From Synaphobranchus kaupii (lineage: Eukaryota > Chordata > Actinopteri > Anguilliformes > Synaphobranchidae), in assembly GCA_029718625.1 (NCBI GenBank), contig CM056379.1, forward strand, positions 53,465,579-53,529,578: a stretch of 64,000 nt of DNA. Reading direction: 5' to 3'. The position numbers and the translations under genes are program-made. Positions 57,187 through 64,000 of this stretch are shown here, one piece after another (within the stretch, counting starts at the first letter, position 1; the number at the start of each line of letters is the position of its first letter). Below the pieces are notes generated by a model. It was not told where the DNA came from. It worked only from the letters and a program-made list of their open reading frames with translations, and did no database searches.

Positions 57187-59140
57187 GGGCCCTATCTTAC
57201 ACCCGGTGCAAAGCGGCGCTAACCGAAACGCAAGTGTCTTTGCTATCTTACACCCGGCGCTAGGTTCATTATAACGCCTAACGCTTACATCCTTTAACTA
57301 GCATGTATTCTTGCGCTCGTTGCAAGTGAACTGGGCGTGTTGGTCTTAAGATGAGGAGTGGCCAGGATCCTTTTTGGCGTATTGCTATCTTGAGCCAGCA
57401 GAAAGCACTTGCGCTAGAACCACTACCAACCTGGTCTAAAGTCATGTCGTAGTTGTTTACATGTTATTTTAACGGCGCATATAAGTGCGTCTACATAGGC
57501 GTGTGCACAACGCGCGTACCCTCCTGTCTGTTACACACAGGGGCGCGCACAAGCATGACTAAAATATCAAGATTACAATGTGAAATATTATTGTGTAGGC
57601 TATATCAAAAAATGCATAATAATAAAAGGGTCCATAGGTCCACATAGCTTACCTTTCCCTCAGCGAAGGGGAATGCCTTAAATTGCTTTCAGCCCACTCC
57701 ATCAACATCCAGGCGATGTGCGATGGTACGGGACAATGGCTATCCATTAAAAAGGAGCTGATAACACCTATATCAAGCCTAATGCGCTAATTGTCATTTA
57801 CAAATAATGCGTGAATTGTCATTCAATGGAAAACTCGCGCACGGCAATAGACGGACATTTGAGTTCTGAAAATGCACTTCAGATGGCATTACAATACAGC
57901 TCTGTTTATCTAGGAATACAGCCTGTAAGTAAATAGAATAGTTTGTGACTGAAAAAAGTTCAAAACCTTGTCCAGTGAATATTGCATTTATTGTTTTTCA
58001 AATAGCCTAGGCTACAGCGGATTCGCTGTGCATAAGGTTTTTTTCGATAGGCTATGGTTAAAAAACGGAGATAAATGTCACCATGTTAACTAAATTGTAA
58101 CGTTAGCTATTCTTCGTCCTTCATATTTTTTTAAATTACAGTGACCAGGTTTCCATACTCTCAGCTTATTAAAACCCAGCTGATTTCACCTGTTATTACA
58201 TAACTGAACAAAACGATTTTAAAGAGAACTAAGCACGTAGTTTGCAGCACGTTACACAATAAATTTTAATGCCATTCTCTGCATGTGCGCTGCATGTTCT
58301 CTGTTTCCCCTGCTGTAAGTCACAAGTTTCACGGTGTTTCCTGGGAAAGTGGATTGTTTTAAAGCATTACGCTACGATTAAAACAGGTTGGTCACATTTC
58401 CATAAACAGGACATTATTAAACAAGGGGAAATATGCGTGAACATATGGGTTGCCAACCGGACAGCTTTATTGTATTTCGTGTCATCATTAAGGCAAAATA
58501 ACGGTATTTATGTTATTAATCAATATTACTATGCAGGTAGCCTAATGAACTTCGGATGAAGCTTGAACTTTGAGAACTCCATGAGAACAGCCTCATGGAA
58601 TTGATGTTTGACACTTTCATTGCATAATCAAACGAAATTCGCTGAACAAGCAGGCTAATTTGGCGTTTTCTAAGGTGAGACTGAAGCCATTGATAGCTTA
58701 TTCTCAGCTGTTGCAGGTCCTTTTAACGAAATTTAACCGCATATATTTTGTAAAATAACAGCCCTGTCGGGAATTACCGGGAACTCATAGGCTAATGGTT
58801 AGTCCGAATAATATTGATCATACTCCATTTAGCCTATTCCTTGATCGCACTAAACACGCACGAGCATGTCTGTTTCGCCATCATATAAGCAATCCGCCAA
58901 GGTGGAAAAGCAGGCTTTTAAAGGGAATGGGATATGACATTTTGATTTGTTTATTGCATGTCACGCCCAAGACACACCTATAATTAATGAAGAGACTAGG
59001 TTCAGCCCATTTGGACGTTGCGCCGTGCTTAGCGCCAAAAAAACACGCCGTTAAAATAGCAAAAGTGGACTTGGACACGCCCTAAATGGACTTAGCGCCA
59101 TGTGCTTAGATCAAGCGCCAAGATCGCCAAGATAGGGCCC
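57187..59140. mobile_element. Harbinger-like non-autonomous element, about 2 kb
   Basis: 1954 bp with inverted ends GGGCCCTATCTT and 3-bp target duplication CTG (57184-57186, 59141-59143). The sub-terminal region repeats TATCTTACACCCGG twice (57191, 57243) and is rich in GCGC/GGCGC motifs at both ends (AAGCGGCGCTAACC; CTTAGCGCC twice at the right). GGGCCCTAT.. ends with a CWG target are known from fish Harbinger elements. No transposase or MYB-like partner is readable inside; short frames such as 58269-58559 have no recognisable domain. Confidence 0.7.
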
Positions 59141-59859
59141 CTGGTGTTAGTAGCAAGAATATCCACACACTCAGTTAGCAGATTCCTGGAGCAAGTGGTG
59201 TAATGTTCACAGAAGTGGATTCAGGACCAGCCCATTGTGGATTAATGTGGACATCTGATAATATAAACTGTATGATTTTTTTTGTCTCCTTTCATGATAT
59301 TATATACTAAAAATGACTTCATATCAATAGCAGCACAGTAGTGGCAGGGAGGTATTCTCAGAGGGAGTTGTATTCTCTCTTCAACAGTTGCTTTTGATGC
59401 TAATTGTAGACTGATGCTTATAAAACTGGGTATAAAAGAAAGAAAGGGCTCCAACAGGCGTCTTATGCCCAAAATAAACCGAAAGCACCTGTACACTTAA
59501 ATTTATTTTTATTTTTTTATAAATTCAGAAATCCACGCTGTGCTTTAAGTTTACAAGCTGAGCCTTATAAAGTGTTTATGAAGGGGCGTGTTTGTTTTTA
59601 TTACTGCTGTTCTGGCCTTTCCTCAAATGATTTTGGATCAGTTTGCACTTTTCCTACATCGCCAAATCCCTCTCTCCCCTCTTCCAAAGACTTACACCAC
59701 TTTCCCCAGCCCCCCTGTTGCACTCCACCCCAGCCCCCATAGAACTTTTCACCCCAAGGCTCTTTTTACCCCCACAAACTGAAGGCCTGTGGTGGTAGTG
59801 GTGGGAAGGGTCAAAACCAGATGCCATAGACTGACAGAGACTTCCTTTGTCAAGCACAA

Positions 59860-60125
59860 ACAGTCCCTATGTTTAGATTTCTCTATGTCTCTCCGTCTTG
59901 TTCGATACTCTCCGTCTCTATCTCATTATTACATCTCTCTTACTTTCTGTTGCCCTTTTTGTCTCCCTCATTATCATTCTCAGCATCTAGCTGTCTCTCA
60001 TTCTCTCTGTCTACAGCTCCTCTTTAGAGCTCTATTCTCCCTATTACTCCATTTCTCTCTCTTTCTATCTCACCCTCTCCCCTCTGTCCTTCTGTCTCTT
60101 CCTCTTTTTCTCCCTTTCTTTATAA
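59860..60125 (+). repeat. pyrimidine-rich low-complexity tract
   Basis: About 265 bp strongly dominated by C and T (TCTCTCT, CTCCCTC, CTTTCTTT). It opens a chance frame of 129 codons but has no protein-like composition. Confidence 0.75.
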
Positions 60126-60644
60126 TGTGGGCTAGTGTGGGAGAAAGTGAACGGAAACACTGCTACAAAATGCTGTGATTAGCAGGAGTAATTACGCTAA
60201 AGTAAATGGACTCAGTACAATGAAACTCTCCCCCACCCATGGAAACTCACGTGCTCATGTCTACAGATGGAAGGCATTTGCTAGTAGTTGAGATACATTA
60301 ATTTTTCAAGCTTGTTTTCTTCCCAAAAGGAACCATGCAGCATCATTAGTATTGAAGCACCGATTGATATTTTACCTTTATAAGGTTTGTCATGTTCAAG
60401 GACAAAAATGCAAAAAATGTATTTATTGACTCAAGGTAATGTTCTGCATCAGTCTATATTTATCCACAGCAAAATGTGCCAAATATTCCATCATTTCACA
60501 GAACGTGTGTGTGTGGCTGGATAGAGCACATGTGACCACGGAGCTGCTCTGAACTATGAGCACAAGCTTTGTGTTAGCTGTCAGCCAGTGGGGGAAAACA
60601 CATAGAGGGAAAACAAGTTCTAGCAGGTGGTAGAATATAGACAT

Positions 60645-60645
<1 letters not shown>

Positions 60646-60678
<33 letters not shown>
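60646..60678 (+). repeat. (CA)n microsatellite
   Basis: Sixteen uninterrupted CA units, just left of foldback copy C. Confidence 0.95.
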
Positions 60679-60681
<3 letters not shown>

Positions 60682-60745
60682 GCACACACACAAGCATACA
60701 TATACTTGCATATACCAGTGATTATGGCAACAGTTACAGTATGTA

Positions 60746-61792
60746 CAGTACCAATCAAAAGTTTGGACACACCTACTCATTGAAGGTTTTTTTCCGTTAT
60801 TTTTTACTGTTTTCCACATTTTGGAATAGTAAAGACATCAAAACTATGAGATAACATAAATTAAATCACTTGCCAATTATGCCAAAACCATAAAAGTGTT
60901 AAACAAATAAAAAAAAGTCTTATATTTTAGATTCTTCAAAGTAGCCACCCTTTGCCTTGACAACAGCTTTGCACATTCTTGCCATTCTCTCAAACAACTT
61001 CTGTGGTAAACAGGCATTCCACAGGTACACAGGTGATGCCATCATGATTCTGTATAAAAGGATATCAAAAGACTCCTGATATCTTATTTCCAGGTACTCT
61101 TAGAAGCAATATCAAACAAGCCTTAAACCATCATCTCTGCTGCCAGAAATACAGTAGATATGGATGGATAACTTGAAGGATTTCTTCTCCTGACTTATTT
61201 TTCCATAGTTCAGTAGGAAAATTTGTAAGGAGAAACAACCCTTCAAGTGATCCATCCATATCTACTGCATATCTGGCAGGAGAGTGATGGTTTGAGGCTC
61301 GTTTGATACCTCAGACCCTTGTTGACTTTCAGCCATTTAGCCATTTAGGTTCCATACTATTCCCGTGTAATTTACAGCTTAATCTAGTCCCACCCCCCAA
61401 TTCCCATAGAGATCCATTCAAATGCAGAGAGGTTATAGTATTGCTTCAAAGAGTACCTGGAAATAAGATATCTGGAGTCTTTTGATATCCTTTTATACAG
61501 AATCATGATGGCATCACCTGTTTACCTGTGGAATACCTGTTTACCACAGAAGTTGTTTGAGAGAATGGCAAGAATGTGCAAAGCCGTTATCAAGGCAAAG
61601 GATGGCTACTTTGAAGAATCTAAAATATAATACTTTTTTTATTTGTTTAACACTTTTTTGGTTTTTGCATAATTTAATTTGTGTTATCTCATAGTTTTGA
61701 TGTCTTTACTATTCCAAAATGTGGAAAACAGTAAAAATAACGGGAAAAAAACCTTCTATGAGTAGGTGTGTCCAAACTTTTGACTGGTACTG
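60746..61792. mobile_element. Tc1-like foldback element (copy C)
   Basis: 1047 bp between TA dinucleotides (60744-60745, 61793-61794). The inverted ends read CAGTACCAATCAAAAGTTTGG..., a terminus of another fish Tc1 family, with about 290 bp of outer arm each side (ATTCTTCAAAGTAGCCACCC and complement). Inside is the same palindromic module as copies A and B: ACAGGTGATGCCATCATGATTCTG, GATATCAAAAGACTCC, then the CTCTGCATTTGAATGG arm, present on the right only because the left arm has a deletion of about 170 bp. Nearly the whole element can fold on itself. No transposase is present. Confidence 0.85.
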
Positions 61793-61794
61793 TA

Positions 61795-62899
61795 CAAGAA
61801 TGCTGCAACAGTGTACATGCATATTTTGGGCTTTGTCTAAGGTGTTTGAGGATTTTTTGGCTTATTGCTTTCAGCATAAATAGTCCCTTCACTGTTTTAC
61901 TGGTACAGAAGCCGAAAGTGTAATGATTAATATTGTTGCCACTTGCCAAAACAATCTGAAGTGATTCAACAGATTAATCATGAGATTTACTATACAGTTA
62001 CAGCAGTAATTGGGGGTTTGGTTAAGTTTTATGTTTATAATTGTATCACTCCTATAGCAAGGGTTTATTACCTGTCAGGTGTCAGACAGGAAGAACCTAA
62101 TAACATACAGTATTTCAAGTAGAACAGCAAAGGCTAAAGAAAAGACATAAATCTATGATTTAGGGGTAGTTTACCCCATGAGCAGTGATGTCATACAGAG
62201 ACAGAATCAGACACTTCAAGATGTGGGCTTGTGTATGACACTTCAAGATGTGTTAGTGCAAACCTCTGAAGCACATTCCACATTCCTCTGTAATTTCAGA
62301 TCCTAACATACTGCAACCAACAGGTGTTTCAGCCCTCTTAAAGATTATACAGTGCAGTCAGACCTGACTAATGGATTGAGGGTTACAGGAAAAACATTTT
62401 CCTGCTGGCCTGGAGTGTGTTTTATGACCTGTCATTATGGTTTGGGACCCTGAATACCACTGCCCCTGCCACAGGCTGATTCCTGTCTACACTGTGTTTA
62501 AAATTCACTTAGACTCATTAAATATGTATATGATATATATTAATTATATCAGCAAGACCCTTGCATTATAGCACATGCCATTTTGTATTTCATCAAGTAC
62601 CTCAACAAAATATTTTTGTTTGTTTTTCACATTTTGTGTTCTGGGTACTTATCCCACCTGGTATATTCCTTAAATAAGTGTGAAATACACTAGCCTACTT
62701 ACTAAAATCTGAAACAGAAAATGGTTTGTCATTTTAAGTCAGTCATCTTATTGCTGAGCTTTTGCAACAATGCAGCCATTTACCTGTAAATATTTGTATG
62801 ACACGGAGGAAAAAAACAAACAAAAGAGTTAGCATAATGTTATCAATCACTATCATCCTTCTATCGAAGTATATCTGCGCCAAAATTCAAATCGGCGAT
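61795..62899. other. presumed ngfr intron
   Basis: A 16-base duplication GACACTTCAAGATGTG (62210, 62239) is the only structure noted. No exon seen. Confidence 0.5.
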
Positions 62900-63230
62900 T
62901 GCATTTCATTTGCATTCGATGTGCGCAAAAACCATGACATAATTGAAATGAAAATGCAAAAGGCCACTTTGCATTTTAATTTTCAAGTTAATATACGCAC
63001 TTTATCTGACAATTTGAAAATGTTAATGCAAATCCATTTCACATTTCATTTTTCTCGCCCTCTACGACACAACCCTTCCATAATTTAAATGAAAATGAAA
63101 AACCACATTTGCATTTGAAGTTTCTTATTGTAATTGCATGATCCATGACAAAAAGGAAATGATAATTCAATTCGCCATTTAACATTTTGTTTTCATGCTT
63201 TTGCGGCACAAGAGTGACATTATTCAAATG
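62900..63230 (+). repeat. diverged tandem repeat, period about 140 bp
   Basis: Three successive copies of a block of the type TTTCATTTGCATT...GCGCAAAAACCATGACATAATT occur at about 62906, 63044 and 63187. Each is followed by a self-complementary AAATGAAAATGCAAAA...TTTGCATTT part. The spacing is 138-143 bp. The copies have diverged strongly. This dispersed type of repeat is otherwise unassigned. Confidence 0.55.
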
Positions 63231-63529
63231 CAATGCGGTTACGTTATTATTTTCACGTGGTCACGCAAATTCCCTGCCAAAACTCCAAACTGAACATGCA
63301 AAACGTCAAAGCTGCACATCAAGGCGGGGCCTCAAAGAAAGGGGCATTACAGGGATCCGTTCAAACCATGGAACTCTATGGTTCAATGGCTGTCTGTGAT
63401 TTCGGTCGTCAGCAGGCAGTTACCTGGCTAGATAGCAATATTTCCTAGTTCTCTGTAATGATAAGGACTATAAAGGAAATGAGGTAGCCTAAACGTTACG
63501 ATGAGCCATAGCCAGCCCATATAAGTTAA

Positions 63530-63922
63530 AGCTGCAGTAGGCAAGTTTGAAAATATACAAGGCAAAAAGACTTCCCCCTTTTGCTCTCCTCCCTCCTATG
63601 TCTCTCCTAAGCCCCTCCCACCAAATGACGCTCCAGTGCACACTCGGAGACAGGCAGACAGGGAGGGGTTTATTCTATGGGGAGGATCTTTTTCTTGTAG
63701 ATAGTTGCCCTGATTGGTTGCTACAGCTTGCCCTGATTAGTTGGTTTTTGTAAGACCGGGCCAAGGTAAGTTTTTTTCACAGCGTAATACACAGCCCAGG
63801 ACACTAACAGAAACCAGATTTTTTTTCCCAGAACACTTGATTTATTGATTGCTGCTGGAAAATAATAAGTATATTTTATAATTTTGCCAAAATTATATCA
63901 AAACATCTTGCCTACTGCGCCT
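63530..63922. mobile_element. TTAA-flanked MITE
   Basis: 393 bp with ends AGCTGCAGTAGGCAAG and AGGCGCAGTAGGCAAG (complement), flanked by TTAA (63526-63529, 63923-63926). The core contains CCCTGATTGGTTG and CCCTGATTAGTTG (inverted CCAAT boxes) and a GA/CT-rich block. No open frame of interest. The type is Kolobok- or piggyBac-like by target site only. Confidence 0.7.
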
Positions 63923-64000
63923 TTAATTTAACAGCTTGTATATTCCCCTGCTTTCATAATCTGGTGTGTTAACTAGCTAGCCCATAGCCTGTGGTCAAAA

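Larger units (their letters stand above)
59144..60743. other. presumed ngfr intron, low complexity
   Basis: Contains the pyrimidine tract and the CA microsatellite and otherwise nothing recognised. Confidence 0.5.

Noticed and set aside
59789..60178. 129-codon Leu/Ser-rich frame
   Set aside because: It arises from the pyrimidine-rich tract.
60423..60854. Cys/Val and Thr/His repeat frames
   Set aside because: They cross the CA microsatellite.
62762..63088. 108-codon plus-strand frame
   Set aside because: It runs through the diverged 140-bp repeat and has no domain.

Overview
The window is vertebrate nuclear DNA, almost certainly from a teleost fish. It has low coding density, long AT-rich stretches, spliced exons with GT/AG borders, and many fish-type mobile elements: several Tc1/mariner families including one with Sleeping-Beauty-like ends, PIF/Harbinger-type and TTAA-type elements, a Ty3/gypsy element, solo LTRs and CR1/L2-like LINEs. 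Nothing prokaryotic is present.

The only host gene I can support is the 3' half of a p75 neurotrophin receptor gene (ngfr) on the minus strand. Three exons are clear: stalk plus transmembrane segment (53025-53232), juxtamembrane segment with a polyglutamine run (51697-51872), and death domain plus C-terminus (41824-42167). Their splice phases agree exactly. The signal peptide and cysteine-rich repeats were not found, so they should lie beyond the right edge. If so, everything from about 53.2 to 64 kb is ngfr intron.

Layout. 1-15 kb: gene-free DNA with a LINE 3' end (1314), an ACGTCC-rich inverted-repeat element (2717-3145), a chain of inverted arms split by a solo LTR (7940-8948), and GA and ATC microsatellites. 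15-18.5 kb: a decayed Tc1-like element and two solo LTRs with exact 5-bp target duplications. 19.5-20.5 kb: a TTAA-flanked 1-kb element. 21.7-27.5 kb: a broken Ty3/gypsy element with a CTGCG target duplication; its 3' part is replaced by a 5'-truncated LINE. 32.3-33.1 kb: a Tc1 end fused to a foldback module. 33.2-36.2 kb: a broken CR1-like LINE on the minus strand, split by 1.1 kb of other DNA. 36.2-41.8 kb: mostly unique DNA, part of it probably ngfr 3' UTR. 42.2-51.7 kb: a 9.5-kb ngfr intron holding a Harbinger-type MITE, a tandem duplication, a 1.2-kb foldback element and a Tc1 pseudogene. 53-64 kb: four larger DNA elements (Sleeping-Beauty-like foldback, TTAA element with an exon-like ORF, 2-kb Harbinger-like element, Tc1-like foldback) and a small TTAA MITE.

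The two least ordinary items are (i) one long palindromic module carried inside three Tc1-type elements with different termini, and (ii) a 972-bp TTAA element whose long inverted repeats flank an acidic open frame ending at a consensus splice donor. Boundaries with matching target duplications are exact. Family names rest on recognition of motifs, not on database searches.
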